From the NCBI RefSeq assembly GCF_003573695.1, contig NC_039364.1, positions 65,554,256 through 65,618,255 on the forward strand: a DNA stretch of 64,000 nt, read 5' to 3'. The notes below the pieces were generated by a model, which saw nothing but the letters and a program-made list of their open reading frames with translations, had not been told where the DNA came from and did not search any database. Of the stretch, positions 1-12,245 are shown in pieces. Numbering within the stretch: position 1 is the first letter of the stretch; every line of letters begins with the position of its first letter. The stretch comes from Papaver somniferum (taxonomy: Eukaryota > Streptophyta > Magnoliopsida > Ranunculales > Papaveraceae). Made by a program: the position numbers and the translations under genes.

Positions 1-372
1 TTCGGATCATTGTGTAAGGGGGAGTGGTTTCCATGATCGAGATGGAGTATTGACTAAGGGGGAGTGATACATATCACCATAGTATTATTGTTAAAGTCGT
101 GATACAATTGGACTTTGATGTTACATAATAATACTATGACACTATATAATGATGATCGAGAATCTCGATTTCTCTCATTGTTATAGCTACGGATCTTCAA
201 CAACGGTGATGCTAAACTTACAACCTTTGGGATCATTGGAGTACTTGGAAGGACGTAGATTTCAGGGAACGTTGAAGATTAGACTATGGAATAGGAGCCA
301 CTAAAGTTTATCTTTTTTTTGTATTCCATATGTATTAATAGTTTTGTCATTAAAATTGACAAAGGGGGAGAT
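1..372 (+). mobile_element. 3' internal tail of a Ty1/Copia element
   Basis: No coding sequence is readable. The stretch matches 21020-21389, which lies directly before a full Copia LTR. It ends in the purine-rich tract AAAGGGGGAGAT followed by TGTTAGAGCA, the polypurine tract/LTR junction layout of Copia elements. It is therefore the untranslated end between pol and the 3' LTR, entering from outside the window. Confidence 0.75.
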
Positions 373-869
373 TGTTAGAGCATAGCTCGGTCGACTTCGC
401 ATGCGTTGCTATCTCAAGCATGTTTGTCAATGTTAGTGATCAAAACTATGAGTCTTGATTTCTAGCCTACATAGCTAAGTCTCGGACTAGGATAGAAAAG
501 TGTAGTTGATCTCAAGGACTTCATGGAGATTCATCATACAACGACAAAGATCTACTCAAGGAACCGTGGAACTTCATCAACGATAATGTATGTGGAGACT
601 TGAACTTATCTATTACTCAAAAGTCTATCTCTTCTATCTCCTACTTCTTATGAGACAAAAGTCGTATGCTATATAGACTGTATCATACACATTTGATATT
701 TCGAGCCGAGTATATCTCGCCTATCTATATCTCGAAATCATGTGTTGGTAAAGCGTTTCGCTTTGATCAAGTTTATCTTCACCTAGTGACGAAAGTCATG
801 AAAAGTTTCAATTACTTTGAGAATTGCTCTGAAGCGAAACGGTCTGTGAATAACGGCTATATAACGTCC
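373..869 (+). repeat. Copia LTR, 5' part only
   Basis: Starts TGTTAGAGCA and follows the LTR copies at 18088 and 21390 up to the words ATAACGTCC, where those copies continue TCTAAGAATGTTTC. Here the sequence switches abruptly to element A's LTR. The remaining ~1.9 kb of this LTR is not found on the far side of element A, so this is not a clean nested insertion. Confidence 0.8.
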
Positions 870-3015
870 TTGACTAGCACCTTGATTATCGCCAGCAATT
901 ACTTCTTATGGAGAGATTTCTTTCTCATTTTGATTAACACCAGCAGATGCTTCCTTAGAAGGAATTTCTTCTTCACCTTCCAAGAGATCATCTTATGCCC
1001 CACTTTCATAATCATAATCACTATCAGCAGGACGAGGAACTTCATCATCATCTACTTCCAAAGGTTCAATTGATGTAGTAAGAAGAGATTTGGACAATAA
1101 AATATCATTTACAAGGATTTCAGCCCGGAGATGAACTTGACGAAGAAGTGCTCTCTGATGATTTCTATCTTGAATATCCTTAAAATAAGAAAGATAATCA
1201 AGTCTTCTTTCTCCTCGGTCGCGAGAACCAGTAAGGGCAGAGACGAGCAATGCATTTTCTTTGCGAATTTTGGCATATTTAGCCTCCAAAACAGAAATGG
1301 AGGAATGAAGATTCTTCTCAGACTCTGCGAAAGGTAGAATACAAAATTTCAATAAGATGAAGAACTCAGAAAAATATGACAAAGAAAAGATAGTTAAGGC
1401 AGTCAAAATATTATGACTACCTTCCTTTTGCAAAATAAGGTGTTGAATCAAGGACAGACAACTATTATCCCAACGGTCCATTGCGTCATCAAATTTATCT
1501 CCAACTAAACCTTTAAGTCGAGACTGAAGGTTTTTCTCTTTAGAAATAAGAAAGGCATTTTTCTACGCAAGAGAAGAATAAGATTCTTATAATTTGGAAT
1601 ATTGTTCTTTAAGTTGATTCGCCTTTACACTTAAAGCTATTCTACCTTGAATAAGTGTATCTCTTTCAGCGATAGATGACTCTGTTACTTCTTTAAGTTC
1701 ATTTCTCAAAGAGCAAAGAGATTGCTCTTGGTCATCACATACTTTCTGAAGAATGCTAAGTTGTTGCGAAGATATCGCTATCTTGTTTAAACAAGTTCGC
1801 TTCTCTTGAGATAAGGTTTTATTCTCATCTGATGAAGTTTTCATCCCTAAATTAGCTTTAGTTAAAGAATAAGAAAGGCGAGATACTTCATTACTTAATA
1901 AATCTTGTCTCTGAACTAATTGGGTATTTTCATTGGTAAGATTATTTACATGACCAAGAGAATATGAATAGAGGTTATCTAATTGGTTATATTGATCCAT
2001 AAAAATTTCTTTATCAACACGGGATTCTTCAACAACAAATTCAAATTGATATCTCTCCATTATTCGTTTCTGATTTAAGGCTTAACATGCGAAAGAGGGA
2101 TTTCAAGGATAATCAAATATGGGAAGGATAAAACCATTAAGAAAGCAAATTGAAGACATGGGTAAGAAAATCATACCTCTCAATTCATCATTCTTCTTGC
2201 GAAGATCGTCACGATCCAACAAAACATTCTGAAGCTTTTGATTTTCGATACGAAGAGCATTACACTCTTTTTCCAAAGCTGACTGTGAAGCAGCTCTGTC
2301 AGAACCTAAATGCTTACTCAGAATTTCTCAAACATTAGACTTAATATGATCAATAGAAGACTTCTTTCCATCATCCATGACTTCAGATAAAACTTTGAAA
2401 GCAATATCTATTCCTTCCACGGTTTCTTTCGAAAGAGGAAGAGACTCAGGTAGAGAACTGACAGTGATAGAAGGTTGAGAAACATTCTCAATAGGAAGAG
2501 AATAAGTTTCATTCATAGAAGGATCAACAAGGAGGGTTTCAATCATTGAAAGGTCAGCTGAAGAAATGAAGTCTGAGGTAGCTTTTTCGCGAATGGGAGA
2601 TAAAGGTTTATCTTGCGAAGATGTCGCAGGATATTTAGAAGAGATGAGTAAGTGGAATGGAACGGAAGTTGGAACAATTTTAAGGTGGCGAGATTTCTTG
2701 AGAGGTTTATTGACATACTTATCACCCTGCGAATAACAATCCAGATAAGAAACAGAGGAAACAATATTGTTATTAGAAAAGGATATTGTTTCTTACTACC
2801 TTCTCATTGGCAGACTTTCTTTTATGCGCAACAACCTTATGCTGCGATTTGGGAATATTAGGGTTCTGAACTGTAAATTTAGTATTGGAGGAGCTTTTGC
2901 TGAAATAACAAGAGTATGGGAATCACATAAACAACATCAAATAAGGCAATAAACAAGATCAATTTCAGCAAAACCCATAAAGAAGAAAAAAGAAAACTAA
3001 CCTTGATGAATCCAT
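870..3015 (-). pseudogene. Antisense coiled-coil gene in element A 5' LTR (copy 1)
   Basis: Not a recognised family. Read on the minus strand: exon 1 3015-3002 (ATG in a CCATGG context), exon 2 2899-2800, exon 3 2726-2177, exon 4 2080-1421, exon 5 from 1324 down to the truncation at 870. Every intron starts GT and ends AG, with phases 2, 0, 1, 1, and the reading frame is continuous across all junctions. Exon 2 gives a lysine-rich, NLS-like stretch (HKVVAHKRKS). Exons 3-5 give heptad-like charged/leucine segments (LRLENQKLQ type, NENTQLVQR) and an acidic end (EVDDDEVPRPADSDYDYES). Stops interrupt exon 3 (2328), exon 4 (1587) and exon 5 (993 and a later one). The 1587 stop is shared with copy 2; the others are private. 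The C-terminus is lost at 870. Confidence 0.7.
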
Positions 3016-3204
3016 GGAAAACAGTAGCAGGAAGATTATTTCGAAGAAAATTACGAACGATGAAGATCTGTATAAGAAATAGTATGAAGATGAAGAAGAA
3101 CTTAAAAAGATTGAAGAAGAAAGAAGAAAAATTGCAATAACGGATTTGCAGAAGAACGATGAAGTTGCAGAGAAAATAAAAAGAAAAAAAAAGAGAGTGA
3201 GAAA

Positions 3205-3216
3205 GAATATATATAG
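3205..3216 (-). promoter_or_regulatory. TATA box for the antisense LTR gene, copy 1
   Basis: On the minus strand this reads CTATATATATTC, about 190 bp upstream of the antisense ATG at 3015. A pyrimidine-rich leader follows. It is conserved at 11795-11806 in the other LTR. Transcription from it is inferred. Confidence 0.5.
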
Positions 3217-3660
3217 AGGGAATTTTTCCTCGAGAAGATAAACACGATTAATATGGGAAAATATAAACGGTTAAAAAATAGCGGTTACAAAAGACGTGTC
3301 AAGAAACAGATGGAAGAAAGAGTACGTGTGATAAATGCAGAATATGAAGAAATGAACAGCTGCGGCATTTCTCACATCATTCTCTACTTCGCAGAAAAGA
3401 TATGAGAAGAGGCAAGATGTAGGATCAGAATCTCGCAACAGTGATATCTTAGAGAAATTATCAACAACACAACACAACAGCGTCGCAGAACAATTTCAGA
3501 AATGATATAATAAACGACGTCAGCTAAAATCATGAGAAAGATGTGATGGTCCTGCGAAAGTTAGAGAGTTTGCGAGATTAACATTTGTAAGGTTGCGAGA
3601 ATGTCGCAAGCCATATTTGAAAATAAAGGACAGATTAGCTGTCATCCACTATGTACTTCC

Positions 3661-3669
3661 CTATAAATA
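3661..3669 (+). promoter_or_regulatory. TATA box of element A 5' LTR
   Basis: CTATAAATA lies ~220 bp before the LTR end, where the U3/R border of a Gypsy LTR is expected. The same word occurs at 12246-12254 in the 3' LTR. It should start the genomic RNA near 3690. Confidence 0.65.
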
Positions 3670-3890
3670 GTCGTTCAGTTGTAAAGGAAAGGGAGAGATC
3701 TTTTTGAGTAAGAAACAAGTAAATAGGAGAGAGAAAGTCTAGAGCAGAGGTCATTCTTGATTCCTTTATCTTTTCTTGTAAGAACATTCAAAGATTGATC
3801 AATAAAATTAAGAGTGTAAACCTAAAAATGAGTTGAGTAATAATGAAATTATATAAGGGGTGTAGTGTAGGATTTCCTGCAACTACATAA

Positions 3891-3908
3891 TGGCGCTAGA
3901 AACAGGGA
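3891..3908 (+). promoter_or_regulatory. Primer-binding site of element A
   Basis: TGGCGCTAGAAACAGGGA starts three bases after the LTR end. TGGCGC-initial primer sites are usual in Tat/Athila-type plant Gypsy elements. The priming tRNA was not identified. Confidence 0.65.
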
Positions 3909-4120
3909 CTTCAAGATCGAAAGTTGAAGATTGTTGTTGAGAATGTTCAAATCAAGAAAGTGATTAAATAAATCAGTGAACCAGTTAAAAGAAAGATGAG
4001 TAGAATTAATGAAAATGACAAAAGATTGGAGTGTAATATGATAACAAAAACGATGGTTAATGAATTCCATGAAACATCAAAGGAAGAATACATAAACGAA
4101 ATTTTGAAGGAAGGAAGGTT

Positions 4121-7100
4121 ATGGCGGTAGAGAAGACATCACCCTTGAAAGATTGGGAAAAGCAAAAAATTACATTCATGGCGGCAGAAATACCAAAAGA
4201 AAATTTGAACCACACATCTCCGTTGGTTATTACAGTACCTATTGCGCGAAAAGAGAAGGAGACAACAACAAAATCCATGGGAGAATGGATATTGAACAGA
4301 ACTTTAATCGATACAGGAAGTTCAGTGGATATAATATTTTATTATGCATCCCGGGGAATGGGATTTAAAGATGAAGAAATGTCCAGTTCAACATATTTTG
4401 TTCACGGCTTTGGAAAATCCACAACAAAACCTAAAGGAGAAATAGTGGTACGAATTCCACTTGGAGAGATCGAAACACACGTAACACTGTGCGTGGTGAA
4501 TATGAAATCACCATATAATATGTTATTAGGAATACCATGGATACATGCGATAAAAGCTGTAGTATCAACGTTGCATCAATGTATTAAATTCCCCAAACCA
4601 AATGGAATAGGTGAAATCAGAGGAGATGTTGACAATGCGAAATTATGTCATCAAATTGAAGTAAAGCATTATGAAGGACAAGCAAAAAAGAAACAATTTC
4701 GCAGAAAGTTGGCAAAGGAAGCAAAGAAAGAAGAAGAATTTAGAGTATATATGATAAGGGAAAAAGAAGGCAAAGGAATACCCAGCGAAATTTCGGAGGA
4801 AGGAGAAGGACCTGTGAAAACAATAAAAGAACCAACACCGATGGGAGAACCTAAACCCAGTTACACTGTCGCAGAACCAACAAAAGAAATAAACGTTGGG
4901 ACTATAGAAGAACCTCTAATATTGAGAATTGGAACCAAAATGGATGTGGGAGAAGAAGAAAGAACTGTTAACCTGTTGCTAGAATATAAAGCTGTTTTCG
5001 CAGGAAGCATGGATGAGATACCGTGAATAGATCCATCAATTGCATGCCACAAGTTGGAGATTAACAAAAATGTGAGACCATTTAAACAGAGAATAAGAAA
5101 AATTGCAACAACTTACCATTCCCAAATAGAAGAAGAACTACAGAAAATGCTTGATGCGGGAATCATAAGAGAAGTTAAATACCCAGAATGGATAGCGAAT
5201 ATGGTCATTGTCCCAAATAAAAACAAAGGAATCAGGATTTGCATAGATTTCACTGATTTAAACAAAGCTTGCCCCAAAGATAGTTTTCCGTTACCAGATA
5301 TTCCTCAAATGGTGGAATCCGCAGCGGGAAACGATAGAGTATCGTCTTTAGATGGGTACAAAGGGTATAACCAAATCCCTCTCGCTGAAGAAGATCAAGA
5401 ACACACTGCTTTCTTCGCCCCTAGAGGTTTATATTGTTACACGAAAATGCCATTTTTTTTGCGAAATGCGGGAGCGACATACCAAAGAATGGTAGAGAAG
5501 GTGTTCGCAAAATGGATACACAAAACATTAGAAGTATACGTGGATGACATGTTATTAAAGAGTAAAGAAGCTAAAGACCATGTACAAGACCTGAGGGAGA
5601 TTTTCAAACAAATGCGGCAGTATAACATTAAATTGAATCCTGAGAAGTGTACTATTGGAGTGGCATCGGGAAAATTTTTAGGCTACATTGTATCAAAGGA
5701 AGGAATACAGGTTGATCCAGAAAAAGTGCAAGCAGTTCGTGACATGCCAACACCAGCAATAATAAAAGATGTACAGAAGTTGAATGGGCTTCTAGCTTCG
5801 CTGGGGAGATTCATTTCGCGATCATCAGACAAATGCAAATATTTTTTCGATATACTCAAGAAGGGTGCGAAATTTAAATGCACTGATGAATGTGAAAAAG
5901 CTTTTCAAGGGATCAAAGAACATCTTATGAATACAACTATTTTACAAAAAGCAGAATCAGGAGAAGAATTATTGATCTATCTTGCGACGACGTCGCATGC
6001 ATTAAGTGTTGTGTTATTGCGAGTAGACGCAGGAGTGGAGAAACCCATTTATGACATTAGAAAAACTTTTAATACTTCCGAGAAGAATTACTCAAAGATT
6101 GAGAAGTTAATCTTAGCATTAGTTTATGCATCGTTTAAGCTCCGCATATATTTTCAGGCGCATAAGATAAAGGTATTAACAAAAGTATCAATTGAATCAG
6201 TGATGAAGAATTCTAAAATATCAGGAAGAGTGGAGAGATGGAATGCACAAGTAGGCCACTTTGATATTAAATATGAAATTTTGTCTTCACCAAAGTCACA
6301 AGTTGTTGCAGATTTCTTGGCAGAATTTCCTTTAGAAGAAGATGAAGCAGTAGAAGAAATGATGGATATAGAAGAAGAACGCGGAGATCCAAAAGATTTA
6401 CTAACAGAACCAAATAGATGGGAGATATTGGTAGATGGATCATCAAATGGAGTTGGAATTGTTTTAATTTCGCCAGAAGGAATAAAGATGGCTTTTACAT
6501 TCAGATTGGAATTCGCATCTACTAATAATGAAACGGAATATGAAGCTGTGATACATGCCTTAAAATTCGCAATAGAAATGAAACTAGAAAATGCCAGGAT
6601 CACTAGTGATTCGCAGCTAGTTATTCGCCAAATAAAGGGAGAGTATACTACAACTGAACTATCCTTGAAGAAATACAAGAAGCTCGTTGAAGAATTGTCA
6701 GCGAAAATCCAAAAAATAAAATGGAGGCACATTTCAAGAAAAGATAACAGACTCGCAGACGCATTTGCTTTCATCTCAAGCATGATGACAGATCCAACTG
6801 CGAGATGCATAAAAATACAAACATATCTGTCACCATCAATCAATAAAGAAGAAGAAGTGGACGTGATGATAATAGACAATGAAGAAGAAGAACAAACAAA
6901 CAATATCGCAGACTGGAGAATGGAACTTCATGCATATTTGGCGAAAGGAGAAACACCAAGAAATAGATTGGAAGCACACAAATTAAAAAGTCGTGCAACG
7001 AATTATGAATTAAGAGATGGGTTGCTATACCGAAAATCCTTTAATGGACCATCACTCAGATGTTTGACACGAGAGGAAGGAGAAAAAGTGCTAAAAATGT

Positions 7101-8158
7101 TACATAGTGGGGATGCTGGCAATCATAGCGGGGGAAGATGTTTGACACATAGAGCAAAAATGAAAGGCTATTACTGGCCATACATGCACGAGGATGCCAA
7201 ACAAATATCAAGACGTTGCGAAGATTGTCAGTGGCATGGAAATAAAATACATGCACCTGGAGCACCACTATCATCTTCAACCAGTGTGTGGCCTTTTGGA
7301 AAGTGGGGTTTAGATATTGTGGGACCATTTTTACCAGGTTCTGGACAAAGAAGATATTTAATATTCGCAACATATTATTTCACAAAATGGACAGAAGTGA
7401 AGGAAGTACAGCATATTCGCGACAAATATATCTTTACATTCATATTCGAAAATATCATTTGCAGATTCGGAATTCCTGCGCAGTTGGTATCTGATAATGG
7501 GAAACAGTTTGAAGGACAGAATATAGAAATGCTACTTAATGAATTCAAGATAAAATGTGGAAAGTGTACTCCTTTGTATCCACAAGCTAATGGGCAGGTA
7601 GAAGCAACAAACAAAACAATTGCAGATATATTAAAGAAGAAATTGGAAGGACATCACAGAGCATGGTGCGAACAAGTACATAATGCAGTATGGGCTTATA
7701 ATACAACTAGAAGATAAGCTACTGGAATGTCACATTTTTGTTTAACATACGGAGTTGAAGCGGTGTTACCAACAGAAGTTGTTATTCCAACAACAAAAAG
7801 AGAAGCTTGGGAGAAAAATCTTAGTGCAGGTTTGATCTTAAATAAACTTGATGAATTAGAAGAAAGAAGAGAAAAAGCTTTACAACATATGGAGAATTAT
7901 CAGCGAAGATTAGCCCGAGAATATAATAAACGTGTCAAAGTACGCGAATTCCAACCAGGAGATTTAGTTCTGCGAGAGACACCAATATATCAGCGAGAAA
8001 ATGGTGGAAAATTAGCGAAAAAATGGGATGAACCTTACATCATTAAGGAGATAGTTGGAACATGAGCTTATAGATTAATGGATCCAGAAGGCAGAGATGT
8101 TGGTCATAGACTTGACAGATCGTGGAACATGTTGTATTTAAAAAGATATTATCCGTAA
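4121..8158 (+). pseudogene. pol: Element A pol polyprotein (PR-RT-RH-aRH-IN), three in-frame stops
   Basis: One frame runs 4121-8158 (about 1345 codons), interrupted only by TGA at 5024, TAA at 7715 and TGA at 8063. Domains in order: aspartic protease with DTGSS and LGIPWIHA (about residues 65-150); reverse transcriptase with YVDD at about 5536 and FTDLNKACPKD upstream; Gypsy RNase H (about 5940-6330); a second RNase H starting VDGSSNGVGIV (about 6430) with SDSQLV and a final D in DNRLADA, the archaeal-type extra RNase H known from Tat elements; integrase with an H-H-C-C zinc motif (7105-7230) and DD35E residues in GLDIVGPF, VSDNGKQF and QVEATNKT. Gag is absent upstream. The three stops make the copy inactive unless read through; the rest of the frame is clean, so decay is recent. 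Confidence 0.9.
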
Positions 8159-8369
8159 GAATCTTTGAGAAGTTATGGATTCTGAAAAAATAATTGCAAG
8201 ATTATTCATATCAAAACAAGATCATGATGTGTGAAATTTTCGCAGAGATAATCACAGAACAATGACATAAAAGAAAGGGGCGAACCTTTATGACGTACAC
8301 CCTAGTTTGCGAATAAAATTTCGCAAGAGGCAAATGTAAGACCTAAAGTACGTCATATTAGGGGGTACC
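8159..8369 (+). other. Element A 3' untranslated spacer with polypurine tract
   Basis: No coding. Contains TGACGTAC (8291) and its inverted partner GTACGTCA (about 8348-8355), then TTAGGGGG (8359-8365), the likely polypurine primer, directly before the LTR start TGTTTCATGG. If the LTR instead begins at TGACGTAC (8291), this stretch belongs partly to the LTR. Confidence 0.45.
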
Positions 8370-8830
8370 TGTTTCATGGCTCAGGGAAAGGCTGCACCGC
8401 CACCGGAACCTGAGTCATGGAGATTTGGGGTCAATAAAGCCCATCCGAGAGAGGCACCTTGGATTCTCAGCTTAAGCATATGACTTGGGTTGGGCGACTA
8501 AGGTAATAAGGACTCTCCCAAGGAGTGCAGATCTGATCAAGGCGCCGAGGTACACGGTTGAGTCAAGATTGCCAGGGACGTTTGAAGCGTACCTTGCCAT
8601 TCTTAACAAGTCTTGGCTTATACTGCACTCGGCCCGAAGAAAACCCCACTTACGGTGCAGTCTCTTAACTATAAGCCCTATAGGTAAAAGGGATAAGAGG
8701 CTGCGAAAACAACTGGTTGTTGTTAAGACTGGATGGGAGGAGTTAACCTTGTATGGTAGAAGTACGCCTCCTTGAAGGGGCAACCAGGGGGGAGATAAGG
8801 GCGACACCCTCCATTAGGGAGCTGATAAGT

Positions 8831-9165
8831 GTCTTAAGACGCAAATGTCATGAGGCTTTCTATTCACAAGGATATTAAGGCTTGTCATATTTGTGCAACA
8901 ATCCTGAAGAGGCAATAATACAAAAGAAAAAGATAAGACGAGGTCAATGGGTTTTCGCATGAAAGTGCGAAGACGTCCTGCGATTTCGTCGTAAGACGGC
9001 AATGTCATGGGGCTTTATTCTCGCAAGAATATTTAGGCTTGTCATATTGTCGCAACATTCCTGAAGAGGCCATAATACAAAAGAAAAAGTTAAGGCAAGA
9101 TCGATGAGTTTTTGCATGAAAGTGCAAGGACGTCCTGCGATTTTTTCGCAATGACAAGAGGTGGC
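8831..9165. repeat. Two-unit ~160-bp tandem repeat in element A LTR
   Basis: The block with AATGTCATG, GGCTTGTCATAT, CCTGAAGAGGC, AATACAAAAGAAAAAG and GACGTCCTGCGATTT occurs twice head to tail (about 8841 and 8999) with ~15% differences. It sits in upstream U3, upstream of the sense promoter and beyond the antisense gene's stop. Confidence 0.75.
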
Positions 9166-9392
9166 ATAATAAGACCTTTAATTAGGAAGGCAAAATAAGA
9201 CCACATGATAAAACAAAATATTTATAAGTATTCGTAACAGATTATTTTTTTCAAGAAAGATAATGAGAGGCAAGTATGGGAATCAATAAACAAGAAGCAT
9301 TATCTTTCTCATCAGCAAAATACTAAAAGGAAAAATTGATTCCAAAGTTGGTTGAAGAATATTATTCGCAAAAGTGATAAAAGTAAGACAAT

Positions 9393-11605
9393 TCAAGAAG
9401 ATAATTCGCCAATGTTCTCAATATCGCAAGCCTCTCCTTCATTTCGGTTCTGATCTTCGCCTTGACTAGCACCTTGATTATCGCCAGCAATTACTTCTTC
9501 TGGAGAGATTTCTTTCTCATTTTGATTAACACCAGCAGATGCTTCCTTAGAAGGAATTTCTTCTTCACCTTTCAAGAGACCATCTTCTACCCCACTTTCA
9601 TAATCATAATCACTATCAGCAGGACGAGGAACTTCATCATCATCTACTTCCAAAGGTTCAATTCATGTAGGAGGAAGGGATTTGGACAATAAAATATCAT
9701 TTACAAGGACTTCAGCCCGGAGATGAACTTGACGAATAAGTGCTCTCTGATGATTCCTATTTTGAATATCCTTAAAATAAGCAAGATAATCAAGTCTTCT
9801 TTCTGCTCGGTCGCGAGAACCAGTAAGGGCAGAGACGAGCAATGCATTTTATTTACGAATTTTGGGATATTTAGCCTCCAAAAAAGAAATGGAGGAATGA
9901 AGATTCTTCTCAGACTCTGCGAAAGGTAGAATACAAAATTTCAATAAGATGAAGAACTCAGAAAAATATGACAAAGAAAGATAGTTAAGGCAGTCAAAAT
10001 ATTATGACTACCTTCCTTTTGCGAAATAAGGTGTTGAATCAAGGACAGACAACTATTCTCTCAACGGTCCATTGCGTCATCAAATTTATCTCCAACTAAA
10101 CCTTTAAGTCGAGACTGAAGGTTTTTCTCTTTAGAAATAAGAAAGGCATTTTTCTTCGCAAGAGAAGAATAAGATTCTTATAATTTGGAATATTGTTCTT
10201 TAAGTTGATTCGCCTTTACACTTAAAGTTATTCTACCTTGAATAAGTGTATCTCCTTCAGCGATAGATGACTCTGTTACTTCTTTAAGTTCATTTCTCAA
10301 AGAGAGAAGAGATTGCTCTTGGTCATCACATACTTTCTTAAGAATGCTAAGTTGTTGCGAAGATATCGCTATCTTGTTTAAACAAGTTCGCTTCTCTTGA
10401 GATAAGGTTTTATTCTCATCTGATAAAGTTTCCATCCCTAAATTAGCTTTAGTTAAAGAATAAGAAAGGCGAGATACTTCATTACTTAATAAATCTTTTC
10501 TCTGAACTAATTGGGTATTTTCATTGGTAAGATTATTTATATGATCAAGAGAATATGAATAGAGGTTATCTAATTGGTTATATTGATCCATCAAAATTTC
10601 TTTATCAACACGTGATTCTTCAACATCAGATTCAAATTGATATCTCTCCATTATTCGTTTCTGATTTAAGGCTTAACATGCGAAAGAGGGATTTCAAGGA
10701 TAATTAAATATGGGAAGGATAAAACCATTAAAAAGGGAAATTGAAGACATGGGTAAGAAAATCATACCTCTCAATTCATCATTCTTCTTGCGAAGATCGT
10801 CACGATCCAACAAAACATTCTGAAGCTTTTGATTTTCGAGACGAAGAGCATTACACTCTTTTTCCAAAGCTGACTGCGAAGCAGATCTGTCAGAACCTAA
10901 ATGCTTACTCAGAATTTCACAAACATTAGACTTGATAGGATCAATAGAAGACTTCTTTCCATCATCCAGGACTTCAGATAAAACTTTGAAAGCAATATCT
11001 ATTCCGTCCACGGTTTCTTTCGAAAGAGGAAGAGACTCAGGTAGAGAACTGGCAGTGATAGAAGGTTGAGAAACATTCTCAATATGAAGAGAAGAAGTTT
11101 CATTTATAGAAGGATAAACAAGGGGGGTTTCAATCATTGAAAGGTCAGCTGAAGAAATGAAGTCTGAGGAAGCTTTTTCGCGAATGAGAGATAAAGGTTT
11201 ATCCTGCGAAGTTGTCGCAGGAGATTTAGAAGAGATGAGTAAGTGGAATGGAACGGAAGTTGGAACAGTTTTAAGGTGGCGAGATTTCTTGAGAGGTTTA
11301 TTGACATCCTTATCACCCTGCGAATTACAATCCAGATATGAAACAGAGGCAACAATATTGTTATTAGAAAAGGATAGTGTTTCTTACTACCTTCTCATTC
11401 GCAGGCTTTCTTTTATGCGCAACAACCTTATGCTGCGATTGGGAATATTAGGGTTCTGAACTGTAAATTTAGTATTGGAGGAGCTTTCGCTGAAATAACA
11501 AGAGTATGGGAATCACATAAACAACATCAAATAAGGCAATAAACAAGATCAATTTCCGCAAAACCCATAATGAAGAAAAAAGAAAACTAACCTTGATGAA
11601 TCCAT
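9393..11605 (-). pseudogene. Antisense five-exon coiled-coil gene in element A 3' LTR (copy 2)
   Basis: Family not recognised. Minus-strand exons: 11605-11592, 11489-11391, 10... exon 3 11317-10768, exon 4 10671-10012, exon 5 9916-9393 (TGA). Introns all begin GT and end AG; the short introns have T-rich ends. Using copy 1's exon 2 length (100 nt; copy 2 has lost one base there), the exons total 14+100+550+660+524 = 1848 nt, an exact 615 codons plus stop, in frame at each junction. Predicted product: Ser-rich start, NLS-like basic patch, Ser/Pro-rich linker, long coiled coil (exons 3-4), acidic C-terminus. Besides the lost base, copy 2 has stops at 10178 (shared with copy 1), in exon 4 near 10060 and two in exon 5. 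It is conserved well enough to suggest it was coding when the family was active. Confidence 0.7.
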
Positions 11606-11794
11606 GGAAAACAGTAGCAGGAAGATTATTTCGAAGAAAATTACGAACGATGAAGATCTGTAGAAGAAATAGTATGAAGATGAAGAAAAAATTAAAAAGA
11701 TTGAAGAAGAAAGTAGAAAAATTGCAATAACGGATTTGCAGAAGAACAATGAAGTTGCAGAAAAAATAAAAAGAAAGAAAAAGAGAGTGAGAAA

Positions 11795-11806
11795 GAATAT
11801 ATATAG
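11795..11806 (-). promoter_or_regulatory. TATA box for the antisense LTR gene, copy 2
   Basis: Minus-strand CTATATATATTC ~190 bp before the antisense ATG (11605). Together with the sense TATA at 12246 it forms a divergent pair ~440 bp apart. Confidence 0.5.
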
Positions 11807-12245
11807 AGGGGATTTTTCCTCGAGAATATAAACACGATTAATACGGGAAATTATAAACGGTTAAAAAACAGCGGTTACAAAAGACGTGTCAAGAAACAGA
11901 TGGAAGAAAGAGTACGTGTGATAAATGCAGAATATGAAGAAATGAACAGCTGCGGCATTTCTCACATCATTCTCTACTTCGCAGAAAAGATATGAGAAGA
12001 GGCAAGATGTAGGATCAGAATCTCGCAACAGTGATATCTTAGCGAAATTATCAACAACACAACAGCGTCGCAGAACAATTTCAGAAATGATATAATAAAC
12101 GACGTCAGCTAAAATCATGAGAAAGATGTGATGGTCCTGCGAAAATTAGAGAGTTTGCGAGATTAACATTTGTAAGGTTGCGGGAATATCGCAAGCCATA
12201 TTCGAAAATAAAGGACAGATTAGCTGTCATCCACTATGTACTTCC

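Larger units (their letters stand above)
870..3887 (+). repeat. Element A 5' LTR, truncated at its 5' side
   Basis: Nearly identical to 9459-12472 with scattered substitutions and small indels. It ends GCAACTACA immediately before TAA and the primer-binding site. The first ~1.1 kb of the LTR (present at 8370-9458) is missing. Confidence 0.85.

Noticed and set aside
666..1073. Plus-strand open frame of 135 aa across the Copia/Gypsy junction
   Set aside because: It crosses a repeat junction and overlaps the antisense exon; no domain and no conservation in the other LTR beyond the shared part.
6154..6903. 249-aa minus-strand open frame inside element A pol
   Set aside because: Shadow of the RNase H coding region; Ser/Ile-rich without motifs.
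8472..8807. Overlapping plus and minus open frames in the 3' LTR start
   Set aside because: The two are mirror frames of a G/C-richer U3 stretch and have no recognisable domain or start context.
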